DNA of 64,000 bases from an uncultured Bacillota bacterium (GCA_927441425.1 CAKMKG010000005.1:124001-188000); one strand, 5' to 3'. Shown: positions 1 through 9,391, numbered from the stretch's first letter. Notes: generated by a model not told the origin, from the letters alone. Program-made: numbers and translations.

Positions 1-236
1 ATCCAGTACTTATCCAGTTCACTCTTAAGATACCAGATGATAAAGGTCCAAAGCATAAGATCATCAACGACTCCAAAGATGAGAATGGGTTCGGGAACTA
101 AATCGATCGGCGAGAGAAGATAGAGAATTCCCGCAGCGATAATGATCTTCTTCCGCAACGGTACTTCCTTGTCCTTCATAAAATACCGGATTGCTTTTAT
201 CCGCTTCAATAATACCTGAAGGAAAATGAACTGCAT
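1..236 (-). CDS. DUF1232 (YkvA-like) small membrane protein, C-terminus cut by window edge
   Basis: The frame is open from an ATG at 236 to the window edge (about 78 residues visible). It contains the DUF1232 core, a hydrophobic segment followed by LLSPIDLVPE and a VVDDLML stretch, typical of YkvA-like membrane proteins of unknown function. The start lies 3 bases after the ysxC stop codon, so it is probably co-transcribed and translationally coupled with ysxC. The stop codon is outside the window. The family call rests on the SPIDLVPE motif; no biochemical role is known to me. Confidence 0.8.
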   Translation of the reverse strand, partial: MQFIFLQVLLKRIKAIRYFMKDKEVPLRKKIIIAAGILYLLSPIDLVPEPILIFGVVDDLMLWTFIIWYLKSELDKYW

Positions 237-239
237 TGA

Positions 240-830
240 CTAAACCTCCTCCAAAAAACGATCCAACTCTTCCATTAGCTTATCGTAACCCGTTCTCTTT
301 AAGGAAGATACGGGTATGACCTTATCTTCTGGAGATAACCCCAGCGTTTTTCTAATATCGCTAATGCATTTTGTCATTTCGTTTCTGGAAATTTTATCTG
401 CTTTGGTCGCTACTACAATGCCGTCATATCCGTAGTGCTTCAGCCATTCATACATTTGAACATCCTGTACGGATGGAGTATGTCTGATATCCACCAGCTG
501 GACTACCTTGACCAGTCCCAGTCTGCCAGCCAGATAGGCTTCTATCATATCTCCCCAGCCTTCCGTGATGGACTTGGAAACCTTTGCATATCCATAGCCC
601 GGCAGATCGACAATACGAAATTCATCATTGATCTCATAAAAATTGATGGTGCGCGTTTTCCCCGGGCTGCCGCTGACTCTCGCCAGTTTTTTTCTGTTCA
701 CCAGCAGGTTAAGCAGGGAAGACTTGCCTACATTGGAACGGCCGGCAAAAGCGATTTCCTTTTTGTTATCTTCCGGATATTGACTTTTTTTCACTGCTAC
801 TGCAACAAGATCTGCTTTCTTTATTATCAT
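240..830 (-). CDS. ysxC: Ribosome biogenesis GTP-binding protein YsxC/EngB
   Basis: This 196-residue protein is a TRAFAC-class GTPase needed for late assembly of the 50S ribosomal subunit. The sequence shows G1 GRSNVGKSS near residue 30, the G2 threonine in KTRTINF, G3 DLPGYGYAK near residue 76 and G4 TKAD near residue 142. Length is normal for the family. It lies directly downstream of lon (19-bp gap), the standard Firmicute order lon-ysxC, and is probably transcribed with lon and the DUF1232 gene that follows. Confidence 0.96.
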   Translation of the reverse strand: MIIKKADLVAVAVKKSQYPEDNKKEIAFAGRSNVGKSSLLNLLVNRKKLARVSGSPGKTRTINFYEINDEFRIVDLPGYGYAKVSKSITEGWGDMIEAYLAGRLGLVKVVQLVDIRHTPSVQDVQMYEWLKHYGYDGIVVATKADKISRNEMTKCISDIRKTLGLSPEDKVIPVSSLKRTGYDKLMEELDRFLEEV

Positions 831-849
831 ATTATTTCTTCCCCGAAAG

Positions 850-3426
850 TTATGCCTCTGTATTGCCGGATTCTTCCGTCACCGTCTCCTCTGCTACTTC
901 CGTTTTAAACAATGCATGCTCCAATGCTTCTCTTACATTGTGAATCAATACAAATTCCAATTTCTTTCTTACGTTAGCCGGTATTTCTTCGATATCCTTT
1001 TCATTATCCGCCGGAAGCAATACTTTTTTGATCCCTGCTCTATGGGCCGCAAGCACTTTCTCTCGAATGCCTCCAACCGGAAGAACCTTGCCTCTTAAGG
1101 TGATTTCTCCCGTCATGGCGACATCCTTCCTCACCGGTGTATTGGTTAGTGTAGAGATGATGGCGGTGCACATGGTAACACCGGCCGACGGACCATCCTT
1201 CGGTGTCGCTCCTTCCGGGATATGGATATGAAGGTCATTCTCTTTGTAGAAATCCTCTTTGATACCCAATTCCTTACTGATGGAACGAATATAGCTTACG
1301 CCGGCTTTTGCAGATTCCTGCATGACTTCTCCAAGCTGTCCAGTAAGAACCAATTTCCCTGTTCCCGGGATCAGCGTCGTTTCTATAAATAAGGTATCTC
1401 CACCCACCACGGTCCATGCCAGACCGGTGGTAACGCCTATCTCATTTTCTCCTTCTATAATATCATATCTGTAACGCTTTTTGCCAAGGTAAGATTCGAT
1501 ATTTCCCGCCGTAACACGAAATCTCGTCGCATCTTCTTCCACAATCTTTCTGGCCACTTTTCTGCAAAGATTTGCAACTTCTCGTTCCAGATTTCTGACA
1601 CCGGATTCTCTGGTATAATAATTGATGATGCTTCGAATTGTGCTTTCGGAAATCGTAATATTTTCCACTTTCAAGCCGTGCTCTTTGACTTTTTTCGGAA
1701 CCAGATATTTTTCGGCGATCTTAACCTTCTCCTCTTCCGTGTAGCCCGGAACATAGATAATCTCCATTCTGTCCAGCAGCGGTCTTGGGATGGTGTCTGT
1801 ATTATTCGCCGTTGTAATGAACATGACTTTGGAAAGGTCAAAGGGGACTTCCAGATAGTGGTCTGTGAATTCCTTGTTCTGCTCCGGATCAAGAACCTCT
1901 AGCAATGCAGATGCAGGATCTCCTCTGAAGTCTGCCCCGATCTTGTCGACCTCATCGAACAGGAATACAGGATTGTTGGTTCCCGCCTCCTTGATTGCCG
2001 ACATTACTCTTCCGGGGATTGCTCCGATATAGGTTCTCCGGTGTCCTCTAATCTCAGCTTCGTCTCTCACTCCCCCCAGGGACATCCTGACGAATTCACG
2101 GTTAACTGCCCTTGCAATGGATCTGGCCACGGAGGTCTTCCCGACGCCCGGAGGCCCTACCAGACAGAGGATCGGTCCCTTCATGTTCTTGGAAAGCTTC
2201 ATGACCGCAAGATATTCCAGAATTCTATCCTTAACCTTCTCTAAACCATAATGGTCTTCATTTAAAATCATTTCCGCATTCTTGATATCAATGGTTCCCT
2301 TGGATGCTTTGACCCATGGTAAAGCAAGAATCCATTCGATGTAGGTCCGGATTACACCGCCTTCTGCAGAGGAGGGTTGTATCTTGGACAGCCGTTTGAT
2401 TTCCTTTTCAACCTTTTCATTGACCTTTGGTGACAGCTTGAGCTTTTTCAGCTGGCCCAGCCAAGTTTCAATTTCATCCTCAATGGCTTCATCCTGCCCC
2501 AGCTCCTCCTGAATGGCACGCATCTGTTCCTTCAGGTAATACTCACGCTGTACCTTGTTAATCTGGCTTCTGACCTTTATATTGATATCCTGCTCGATTG
2601 TTAGGATTTCGATTTCTTTATTTAATATTTCATTGAGAATCTCCAGTCTGTCCTCAGGATCAAAAGCTTCCAGGATTTTCTGCTTTTCTTCCGTTTTAAT
2701 ATCGAGATGCGAGGTGATCACATCCGCAAGTCTCCCCGGTTGATCCACCGATGCCACCGATGGAAAAATATCTTGCGATATTTTGGGATTCAGATCAAGA
2801 TAGTTTTCAAAATTCCCCAAGGCAGACCGCATCAAAGCAACCACTCTGGAAGGCAGCTCATCAAATTCTCTCTCTTCGATTTTCTTAACAGTACATTTGA
2901 AATATGGAACTTCAAACATTACTTCCTGAATCTCACCCCTGCTGATGCCTTCAACAAGTACTCTGATGGCGTCACCCGGTAGCTTCAGCATCTGCTTAAT
3001 CTTTGCAATGGTTCCGATTTTATAAAAATCCTCATGGGTGGGAAGATCGGTCTCCGCATCTTTTTGGGCAGAAAGGAATACCAGTTGATTCATCATCATG
3101 GCTTTTTCCAATGCGCTTATGGACTTCTCCCTGCCTATGTCAAAATGAAGAACCATATAAGGAAAAATGGAAAGTCCCCTGAGTGGAATCATCGGCATTG
3201 TCCTGATTGCGGTTTTCGTATCCCCTGCCAGGGCTTCCTCAATCTCAGCCGTCAAATCGTCTTCCATGTCAGTATCAGTTTTCTTTTTTTCGTTTACGGT
3301 TTCTTTCGTTTCTTCTACCTTTGCTTTACTCGTTTCTTTATTCTCTAATTTTTGTTCGTCGTCTGCGGGGCCCTCAAGCTCCTTAACGATTTTCTTTGCA
3401 GTCTTTTTCACTTTTTCCTCAGTCAT
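850..3426 (-). CDS. lon: ATP-dependent protease Lon (LonA), with charged N-terminal extension
   Basis: LonA degrades misfolded and specific regulatory proteins in the cytoplasm as a hexamer. Visible domains are a LON substrate-binding domain starting at MPMIPLRG (about residue 77), a helical linker, the AAA+ module with Walker A GPPGVGKTS (about 425) and Walker B VFLFDEVDKI, and a C-terminal serine protease domain with the catalytic serine in PKDGPSAG and the lysine further on. At 858 residues it is roughly 80 longer than LonA of Bacillus; most of the excess is a Lys/Glu/Thr-rich, probably disordered extension of about 70 residues, plus a short acidic C-terminal tail. A good RBS (AGGAGG) precedes the ATG. 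A terminator separates it from clpX, so it probably has its own promoter. Confidence 0.97.
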   Translation of the reverse strand: MTEEKVKKTAKKIVKELEGPADDEQKLENKETSKAKVEETKETVNEKKKTDTDMEDDLTAEIEEALAGDTKTAIRTMPMIPLRGLSIFPYMVLHFDIGREKSISALEKAMMMNQLVFLSAQKDAETDLPTHEDFYKIGTIAKIKQMLKLPGDAIRVLVEGISRGEIQEVMFEVPYFKCTVKKIEEREFDELPSRVVALMRSALGNFENYLDLNPKISQDIFPSVASVDQPGRLADVITSHLDIKTEEKQKILEAFDPEDRLEILNEILNKEIEILTIEQDINIKVRSQINKVQREYYLKEQMRAIQEELGQDEAIEDEIETWLGQLKKLKLSPKVNEKVEKEIKRLSKIQPSSAEGGVIRTYIEWILALPWVKASKGTIDIKNAEMILNEDHYGLEKVKDRILEYLAVMKLSKNMKGPILCLVGPPGVGKTSVARSIARAVNREFVRMSLGGVRDEAEIRGHRRTYIGAIPGRVMSAIKEAGTNNPVFLFDEVDKIGADFRGDPASALLEVLDPEQNKEFTDHYLEVPFDLSKVMFITTANNTDTIPRPLLDRMEIIYVPGYTEEEKVKIAEKYLVPKKVKEHGLKVENITISESTIRSIINYYTRESGVRNLEREVANLCRKVARKIVEEDATRFRVTAGNIESYLGKKRYRYDIIEGENEIGVTTGLAWTVVGGDTLFIETTLIPGTGKLVLTGQLGEVMQESAKAGVSYIRSISKELGIKEDFYKENDLHIHIPEGATPKDGPSAGVTMCTAIISTLTNTPVRKDVAMTGEITLRGKVLPVGGIREKVLAAHRAGIKKVLLPADNEKDIEEIPANVRKKLEFVLIHNVREALEHALFKTEVAEETVTEESGNTEA

Positions 3427-3507
3427 ATTACCCTCCTGTATCTACAGCTCCCCTTTTGTTCCCTTTTGATTTTTCATCAGGCCACTTCCTCCTGAATCGG
3501 TTTTTTT

Positions 3508-3533
3508 AAAAAATCAGGCGGCTTTCGCCGCCT
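3508..3533 (-). terminator. Rho-independent terminator after clpX
   Basis: Read on the minus strand, a 6-bp GGCGGC/GCCGCC stem with a GAAA tetraloop is followed by a run of T (GATTTTTT). It starts 3 bases past the clpX stop codon and isolates clpP-clpX from lon. Confidence 0.9.
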
Positions 3534-3536
3534 GTC

Positions 3537-4820
3537 TTACGATGCAGATTCCTCGCTCTTCTTGTTTCGTTTTGCCTCCACAAGCACTAAAGCCGGCCCT
3601 GTGTTATAGTCAATGGTTCCCTTTGTTATAATACATTTTGTAATGTCTTCTCTAGATGGGAGCTCATACATAATATCTGTCATAACGCGTTCTAATATAC
3701 TTCTTAGTCCTCTTGCACCTGTTTTTCTTTCAATTGCTTTTTCTGCCACTCTGTTGATCGCATCATCTTCGATTTCCAGCTCCACGCCATCCATCTGGAA
3801 CAGCTTCTTATACTGCTTTAAAATGGCATTCTTTGGTTCCTTGATGATTCGAACCAAGGCATCCTTAGTCAATTCATCCAGTGTTACCATGACTGGCAGT
3901 CTGCCGATAAACTCCGGAATCAAACCGTATTTCAGCAGATCCTCCGGCTGAACTTTCTTTAGGATTTCAGAAGCATCCACCTTAGATGACTTGATATCTG
4001 AATTAAAACCGATGGTCTTCTCTCCGATTCTTCTCTGGATAATTTTATCCAGTCCGTCAAATGCTCCTCCACAGATGAACAATACGTTTGTTGTGTCAAA
4101 CTGTATAAAGTCCTGATGCGGATGCTTTCTGCCACCCTGAGGAGGCACGCTGGCAACAGTTCCTTCCAGAATCTTCAGCAAAGCCTGCTGAACTCCTTCT
4201 CCACTGACATCTCTTGTGATGGATGGGTTTTCAGACTTTCTGGCGATCTTATCGATTTCATCTACATAGATGATCCCTTTTTGTGCCTTTTCCACATCAT
4301 AGTCTGCCGCCTGAATCAGCTTCAGCAGAATATTCTCCACGTCCTCTCCCACATAACCAGCCTCCGTCAATGCGGTTGCATCGGCGATGGCGAAAGGTAC
4401 ATCAAGAATTTTAGCAAGTGTTTGTGCCAGAAGTGTTTTTCCGGAACCGGTGGGTCCGATCATAACGATATTACTCTTCTGGATCTCGATCTCGTCGCTA
4501 TCCACTTTGTTTAGGCTATTGACACGTTTATAATGGTTATATACCGCTACAGCCAAGGATTTTTTCGCATCATCCTGATCAATTACATAATCGGAAAGGA
4601 TCCGTGCGATTTCCTTTGGCTTCGGTAACTCAAACTTCTCCGATCTGCGATCGACATCGTCGATTGCATTGGAAAACTCCTCTTTAATGATATCCTGACA
4701 AAGCTCAATACACTCGTCACAAATATATACATTTGGCCCTGCCACCAGCCGTCTAACCTGATCCTGCGGTTTCCCGCAAAAGGAACATTTCAATTGCTTT
4801 GTAGCATCATACTTACTCAT
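3537..4820 (-). CDS. clpX: ATP-dependent Clp protease ATP-binding subunit ClpX
   Basis: ClpX unfolds substrates and feeds them to ClpP. The 427-residue sequence has the N-terminal C4 zinc-binding domain (CSFCGK and ICDECIELC), Walker A GPTGSGKT near residue 119, the pore loop GYVGEDVEN, Walker [11 protein letters not shown] and sensor/[10 protein letters not shown] elements. Length is normal. The ATG follows a GGGGG Shine-Dalgarno stretch. It lies 13 bp downstream of clpP, forming a clpPX pair as in other Firmicutes. Confidence 0.97.
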   Translation of the reverse strand: MSKYDATKQLKCSFCGKPQDQVRRLVAGPNVYICDECIELCQDIIKEEFSNAIDDVDRRSEKFELPKPKEIARILSDYVIDQDDAKKSLAVAVYNHYKRVNSLNKVDSDEIEIQKSNIVMIGPTGSGKTLLAQTLAKILDVPFAIADATALTEAGYVGEDVENILLKLIQAADYDVEKAQKGIIYVDEIDKIARKSENPSITRDVSGEGVQQALLKILEGTVASVPPQGGRKHPHQDFIQFDTTNVLFICGGAFDGLDKIIQRRIGEKTIGFNSDIKSSKVDASEILKKVQPEDLLKYGLIPEFIGRLPVMVTLDELTKDALVRIIKEPKNAILKQYKKLFQMDGVELEIEDDAINRVAEKAIERKTGARGLRSILERVMTDIMYELPSREDITKCIITKGTIDYNTGPALVLVEAKRNKKSEESAS

Positions 4821-4833
4821 AAGCCAATCCCCC

Positions 4834-5418
4834 TTACTCTCTTGGTTTCATTACCTTATCAATAATCCCGTATTCTACTGCTTCGTCTGCACTCATAAAA
4901 TTATCTCGGTCCGTGTCTTTTTCGATCCGTTCGAGGTTCTGACCAGTATTTTCACTTAGGATTCTGTTTAACTTTTCTCTTGTTTTTATGATCCATTCGG
5001 CATGGATCCTGATGTCCTCAGCCTGACCGTGGATGCCGCCCAATGGCTGATGGATCATGATTTCTGCGTTTGGTAGCGCAAATCTCTTCCCCTTGGCCCC
5101 TGCGGAAAGAAGAAAGGCTCCCATGCTAGCCGCCATTCCGATGCAAATGGTAGAAACATTCGGTTTGATATGCCGCATCGTGTCAAAGATTGCCATCCCG
5201 GCAGTAACAGAACCGCCAGGGCTGTTGATATAGAAATTGATATCTTTATCAGGATCCTCGGATTCCAGGAATAAAAGCTGTGCTACAATGAGGCTGGCAG
5301 TGTGTTCATCAACCGCTTCTCCTAAAAATATGATTCTGTCCTTTAAAAGCCTTGAATAGATGTCATAGGATCTTTCGCCTCTGCTCGTCTGTTCAACCAC
5401 CATTGGAATGAGTGTCAT
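4834..5418 (-). CDS. clpP: ATP-dependent Clp protease proteolytic subunit ClpP
   Basis: This is the tetradecameric serine peptidase that works with ClpX. The catalytic triad is visible: Ser in GMAASMGAF (about residue 98), His in MIHQPLGG (about 123) and Asp in DTDRDNF (about 172). Its length (194 residues) is standard. The start follows AAGGGGG with 7-bp spacing. It lies between tig and clpX; the 205-bp gap to tig contains several inverted repeats that could modulate expression. Confidence 0.97.
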   Translation of the reverse strand: MTLIPMVVEQTSRGERSYDIYSRLLKDRIIFLGEAVDEHTASLIVAQLLFLESEDPDKDINFYINSPGGSVTAGMAIFDTMRHIKPNVSTICIGMAASMGAFLLSAGAKGKRFALPNAEIMIHQPLGGIHGQAEDIRIHAEWIIKTREKLNRILSENTGQNLERIEKDTDRDNFMSADEAVEYGIIDKVMKPRE

Positions 5419-5623
5419 CTGTTTACCCCCTTAAGCAGCTGACGCTGCTCCGCAACGGCGCATTTTAATGCGCCTCCGATTCGCTTCGCTCACTGCTGTC
5501 CGTTTTGCCAATCCAAGCAAGCTTGGGGCAAAAAGGCTGGGAACCGTAGGTTCCCTTCGGCGCTCGCTCCAGTATATTATGCGAGCTGAGCACCCTCCCT
5601 TAAATTCTAGCGTTATTTATATA
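5419..5623 (-). other. Structured, G+C-rich tig-clpP intergenic region
   Basis: No gene is seen here. The stretch is richer in G+C than its surroundings and carries a perfect 18-bp palindrome at 5457-5474 (GGCGCATT arms), a 7-bp stem GGGAACC/GGTTCCC at 5539-5555, and shorter inverted repeats. There is no clear T-run for a terminator, and no clear promoter was found. It would form a folded 5' leader for clpP if tig and clpP are co-transcribed. Confidence 0.55.
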
Positions 5624-6907
5624 TTACTCAACTATCGCATTTTCAAACATGAAATCAACTGCTTTTCTCATCTTTATGTCTTTTGCAACATAATCGTAAT
5701 TTTCAGCCTTCATGACTTCTTTCAGTTTTTCAACTTCCATTTTGTATTGCTCAGCCATAGCCTTCAGTTCTGCTTCTACATCTTCATCGGTTGCTTCCAT
5801 TTTTTCCGCTTCCGCAACTGCCTCTACGACCATTCTGGTTTTAACCTTTTTGAGTGCGTCACCACGAAGCTCTTCTCTGAATTCTTTCGGTTCCTTCTGC
5901 AGATACGCAAAGTACTTCTGAAGATCCAAGCCCTGATATCTCAGCTGCTGATCAAACTCCTGCATCATTTCATCGATCTGATCCTCTACCATGACCTCTG
6001 GGATATCGATCTCGTTCGCTTCATAAACCTTCTCCAGAACGGCGTTCTTTGTCTCGTATTCCGCCTTGGATGCAGCCGCCTTTTCAAGCTTTTCTCTAGA
6101 ATCCTTCTTCAGTTCTTCCAAGGTATCAAACTCGCTGACGTCCTTCGCAAACTCATCATTCAGCTCAGGCTTTTCCATTTCCTTGATCTCGTGGACCTTG
6201 CATTTAAATATCGCTTCCTTGCCTGCAAGGTCGGCGGAATGGTACTCTTCAGGGAAGGTTACCTTCACTTCTTTTTCCTCGCCTACTGTCGCTCCTACCA
6301 ACTGCTCTTCAAATCCCGGGATAAATGTGTTACTGCCAAGGGCCAAAGGCTGTCGTTCTGCGGTACCACCTTCAAACTGCTCATCACCTACAAAACCTGC
6401 ATAATCAATGAGAACGGTATCACCGTTCTGTGCAGGTCGTTCCACGAGAACCATTCTTGAATTTCTCTGCTGTAACGCTTCCAATTCCTTGTTCACATCT
6501 TCATCTGTTATATTGTGCTCAACTTTCGTAACCTTTACTCCCTTGTAATCCTTCACCGTAAACTCTGGTTTTACAGTTACGGTAATGGTTACTGTGAATC
6601 CTTTTCCTTTTTCAACATTTCCAAATTCCGCGGAAGGTCTGTCAACGGGATCTAGCTGAAGTGTATCGACTGCTTCCGGATATCCCTTTGAAAACATATT
6701 ATTAATGGCATCTTCGAAAAATACGTCTTCTCCGTAATGTGTTTCAATAAGCTTTCTTGGAGCCTTTCCCTTTCTGAAACCATCAACGGCATACTTACCT
6801 TTTGTTGCCTGATATGCGCTGATTACTGCACTTTCAAATTCTTCTGCAGTAAATTCCATTGTAAATTTTACCTGGTTCTTCTCTTTCGAGATTAAAGTTG
6901 AAATCAT
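5624..6907 (-). CDS. tig: Trigger factor (ribosome-associated peptidyl-prolyl isomerase chaperone)
   Basis: Trigger factor binds the ribosome exit tunnel and assists nascent chain folding. The 427-residue protein shows the N-terminal ribosome-binding domain with GFRKGKAPRKL (near residue 43), a central FKBP-type PPIase domain (NGDTVLIDYAGFVGDEQFEGG onward, about 160-245; note that this motif spans the conserved D-Y-G-F residues) and a helical C-terminal arm. The ATG follows AGGAGG with 8-bp spacing. The gene begins the tig-clpP-clpX cluster. A promoter at 7145-7173 would give an unusually long, repeat-containing 5' leader of about 230 nt. Confidence 0.96.
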   Translation of the reverse strand: MISTLISKEKNQVKFTMEFTAEEFESAVISAYQATKGKYAVDGFRKGKAPRKLIETHYGEDVFFEDAINNMFSKGYPEAVDTLQLDPVDRPSAEFGNVEKGKGFTVTITVTVKPEFTVKDYKGVKVTKVEHNITDEDVNKELEALQQRNSRMVLVERPAQNGDTVLIDYAGFVGDEQFEGGTAERQPLALGSNTFIPGFEEQLVGATVGEEKEVKVTFPEEYHSADLAGKEAIFKCKVHEIKEMEKPELNDEFAKDVSEFDTLEELKKDSREKLEKAAASKAEYETKNAVLEKVYEANEIDIPEVMVEDQIDEMMQEFDQQLRYQGLDLQKYFAYLQKEPKEFREELRGDALKKVKTRMVVEAVAEAEKMEATDEDVEAELKAMAEQYKMEVEKLKEVMKAENYDYVAKDIKMRKAVDFMFENAIVE

Positions 6908-6932
6908 TTATTTTATCCTCCTAAAATTATAA

Positions 6933-7090
6933 CGCATAGAAACTTTTTCTTACCTCTGTGCGTTGCAACAAGGCATTGTTATACCTTAGCCTTGTTATAA
7001 CGCTTCCGTAGAAAAATTTCGACTATAGAAATTTTTCTCACCTCTGTGCGTTGCAACGAGGCCTTGTTAAACCACAGCCTCGTTATAAGC
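6933..7090 (-). repeat. Tandem direct repeat of a stem-loop unit in the tig 5' leader
   Basis: Two imperfect copies (about 6933-7002 and 7021-7090) repeat with an 88-bp offset. Each contains, on the minus strand, an 8-bp stem closing a 14-nt loop, then the shared segment GTTGCAACGCACAGAGGT. The stems are AACGAGGC/GCCTCGTT in the upstream copy and AACAAGGC/GCCTTGTT in the downstream copy, so one A-T pair has become G-C with pairing kept. A third hairpin (AGAAAAATTTC arms, 7010-7038) lies between, and two more hairpins (11-bp arms at about 7097-7120; CGCAC/GTGCG near 7127-7139) lie nearer the promoter. Confidence 0.75.
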
Positions 7091-7144
7091 ACCGATAAGA
7101 CCAATGGACTTCCATTGGTCTAATTCGCACAATGTGCGGATATT

Positions 7145-7173
7145 ATTATACCCTTAATCCTACATAATGTAAA
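7145..7173 (-). promoter_or_regulatory. Probable sigma-A promoter of tig
   Basis: Minus-strand TTTACA (7168-7173) and TATAAT (7145-7150) are separated by exactly 17 bp. Predicted transcription starts near 7138, leaving a leader of about 230 nt before the tig ATG. Confidence 0.75.
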
Positions 7174-7180
7174 GCATTAT

Positions 7181-7825
7181 TCAATTGAGTTCCTCGACGG
7201 ACCGATCCTCTAGAAGCATGAGCCCTCTGGCGTATTTGCTCTTGTTTTCTGGTGTTAGTTGATATTTTTCCGCTAGTGCTTCCCCCATTCGCAGGACATC
7301 CTCCTGGTCACCGGAAAACAGCTCAATCTCCAATTCACAAATCGGCAAATTACCGAAATCAGTCACGATTTCGCCTTCATCAATTGCAACTTCACAAATG
7401 CTCTTACCTGTGTCGACCCTCATTCTGCTTCTTAAAAATCTGGTCTCCAGAAGACTGTGAAGTGGCTTTCCAGCCACAAGGGCGATCATTTCCCTGCCAA
7501 TATCGCTTTCTTTAAAAATCTCAGGATTCGGCAGAATAAAACAGGCTTCATCCGTAACAGGTACATTGATTTCTTCTCTTGTATGCAATCCATCAACACA
7601 CGCGCCGTTCCATTTTAATGAAGCAACGATACGGGTCCCCTCCATACGAACACGGAATGCAAAGTCATTCATAGAAAGGGTACCATCTTCAGTGTCAAAA
7701 TAAGCTGCTTTCATGTACACTCTTTCTCTTGAGTCTTTTTCTTCTATGCTAAGAAGATACTCGTCTTCCCAAATACTTTTCGCGATTTCCTTATCCCCTA
7801 TGCCATACTTCATTTCTATTTCCAT
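7181..7825 (-). CDS. CYTH domain protein (triphosphate tunnel metalloenzyme family)
   Basis: The 214-residue protein begins with MEIEMKYGI, the ExExK signature of CYTH proteins, which bind triphosphates and metal ions inside a beta tunnel. Further acidic and basic tunnel residues are visible (EINVPV, RFLRSRMRV, CEVAIDEG, LEIELF). Known members are inorganic triphosphatases, thiamine triphosphatases or class IV adenylate cyclases; sequence alone does not settle which. There is no fused CHAD domain. It has its own promoter and lies upstream of tig. Confidence 0.85.
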   Translation of the reverse strand: MEIEMKYGIGDKEIAKSIWEDEYLLSIEEKDSRERVYMKAAYFDTEDGTLSMNDFAFRVRMEGTRIVASLKWNGACVDGLHTREEINVPVTDEACFILPNPEIFKESDIGREMIALVAGKPLHSLLETRFLRSRMRVDTGKSICEVAIDEGEIVTDFGNLPICELEIELFSGDQEDVLRMGEALAEKYQLTPENKSKYARGLMLLEDRSVEELN

Positions 7826-7886
7826 ATCTGTCTTTCCTTATTTCCTTTTCTTATTTAAAGAATCATGAAGTCATTTTTGTCTTATC

Positions 7887-7915
7887 ATCGTACCATATCC
7901 CATATATAATTTCAA
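7887..7915 (-). promoter_or_regulatory. Probable promoter of the CYTH gene
   Basis: Minus-strand TTGAAA (7910-7915), 17-bp spacer, and extended -10 TGG-TACGAT (7887-7892). Confidence 0.6.
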
Positions 7916-7950
7916 TCCTTATCCTGCATTAACAAAAATGCCTCTGCATG

Positions 7951-7995
7951 AAAAATACCGGGCAAGAGGCTACTTCCTCAAGTCCGGTATTTTTT
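7951..7995 (-). terminator. Rho-independent terminator after the aminotransferase gene
   Basis: Complementary arms AAAAATACCGG and CCGGTATTTTT flank a loop that itself contains a GAGG/CCTC pairing. A-run and T-run on both sides allow function in either direction; it lies 44 bp past the aminotransferase stop. Confidence 0.85.
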
Positions 7996-8038
7996 AGTTG
8001 AAAAATTACTTTTTATTCTTTTATTTAAGATAACAATG

Positions 8039-9391
8039 TTATTTCAAGCACTTCTCAATTGTTTTTTCATAGATGTCAAGTCCGATTTCCAGCTGAGCGT
8101 CTGTTACGCAAAGCGGGCAGAGAAAACGAATGACATTTCCATAGGTTCCAGCGCTTTCAAGGAGCAGACCCTGCTGAACAGCTTCATTTACAATGGCGTT
8201 TACAATGTCTGCATTTGGCTTTTTGGAATTCTTATCCGTAACAAATTCAACACCCATCATAGCACCAAGTCCTCTGACGTCGCCGATTACATCATATTTC
8301 TCTTTCCATGCATTAAATCTCTTCATGCATGTATCAGCGATTTTTCGAGCCTTAGCAGGGTAGTCGTCTCTCTCCATGATCTCAATCAGCTTAAGTGCAG
8401 AAGCGCAAGCAACCGGATTGCCGCAGTAGGTTCCTCCGATGGTTCCCGGAGTAACAGCATCTATGATTTCGGTTCTAGCTGTAACTGCAGAAATAGGAAG
8501 TCCTCCAGCGATGGATTTTGCGCTTGTCATGATGTCAGGTGCACAGCCTGCTTCTTTGTAATATTCGGAAGCAAACATTCTTCCTGTTCTTCCAAAGCCT
8601 GTCTGCACTTCGTCTGTGATCATCATGATTCCATACTTGTCGCAGATTGCTCGTACTGCTTTTACCCATTCGATCGGAGCGGGAACAAATCCGCCTTCGC
8701 CTTGTACCGGTTCGAAAACGATTGCAGCTACATACTGGGCAGGAGATGCTTCAATGAACAATTCTTCGATCTTGCCTGCATAATAAGCTACGGCTTGTTC
8801 GTCAGTCATGCCGGCGGGTTTTCTATACATATTCGGGAATTCCGTTCTGTATATGCCATCCGGGAAAGGTCCCATACCGACTGCATAGGCTTTCTTGGCG
8901 GTCATTGTCATTGTGAGCATGGTTCTTCCGTGGAACGCTCCAGAGAATACGATGACATTCGGTCTACCAGTGTAGCTTCTTGCAATTTTAACAGCATTTT
9001 CATCTGCTTCCGCACCGCTGTTAACAAACATGGTCTTCTTGGTGTCCCCTTTCACCGGAACAATGCTGTTCATCTTTTCTGCAAGCTCTATGTATCTCTC
9101 ATGGGTCGTAATATTCATCATTGCATGGAAGTACTTTTCACTTTGAGTCTTAACAGCTTCAATCAATTCAGGGTTGCTATATCCGATATTAAGCACTCCA
9201 ACTCCGCCAATCCAGTCAAGGAAAACATTGCCATCAACGTCTTCAAACATTGCACCTTCACCTCGTGCTATCACGCAGGGGTATCCGCACCTGATCGCAT
9301 TGGGCATGGCCTTTGCTCTTCTGTCAATAATCGCCTGTGCCTTCGGGCCTGGTAATGGTGTAATGACTTTAGGTAATGCATCTCTTAACAT
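8039..9391 (-). CDS. Class III PLP-dependent aminotransferase, probably 4-aminobutyrate type
   Basis: This 450-residue fold-type I enzyme transfers an amino group from an omega-amino substrate to a 2-oxo acid. Visible are the PLP phosphate-binding segment VNSGAEADENAVK, the conserved DEVQTGFGRTG (about residue 250) and the Schiff-base lysine in TSAKSIAGGLP (about 276). The family includes GABA, ornithine and lysine aminotransferases; the DEVQTGFGRTG and SIAGGLP forms and the overall sequence are most like GABA aminotransferase, but substrate is inferred. The ATG follows GGAGG. A sigma-54-like promoter and a palindrome lie upstream, next to a sigma-54 activator gene, implying substrate-induced expression. 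Confidence 0.85.
   Translation of the reverse strand: MLRDALPKVITPLPGPKAQAIIDRRAKAMPNAIRCGYPCVIARGEGAMFEDVDGNVFLDWIGGVGVLNIGYSNPELIEAVKTQSEKYFHAMMNITTHERYIELAEKMNSIVPVKGDTKKTMFVNSGAEADENAVKIARSYTGRPNVIVFSGAFHGRTMLTMTMTAKKAYAVGMGPFPDGIYRTEFPNMYRKPAGMTDEQAVAYYAGKIEELFIEASPAQYVAAIVFEPVQGEGGFVPAPIEWVKAVRAICDKYGIMMITDEVQTGFGRTGRMFASEYYKEAGCAPDIMTSAKSIAGGLPISAVTARTEIIDAVTPGTIGGTYCGNPVACASALKLIEIMERDDYPAKARKIADTCMKRFNAWKEKYDVIGDVRGLGAMMGVEFVTDKNSKKPNADIVNAIVNEAVQQGLLLESAGTYGNVIRFLCPLCVTDAQLEIGLDIYEKTIEKCLK

Noticed and set aside
5468-6460. 330-residue plus-strand frame opposite tig
   Set aside because: Antisense shadow, Phe/Leu-rich translation, no family match.
8036-9355. 439-residue plus-strand frame opposite the aminotransferase gene
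   Set aside because: Antisense shadow of a well-supported gene; no RBS and no domain.
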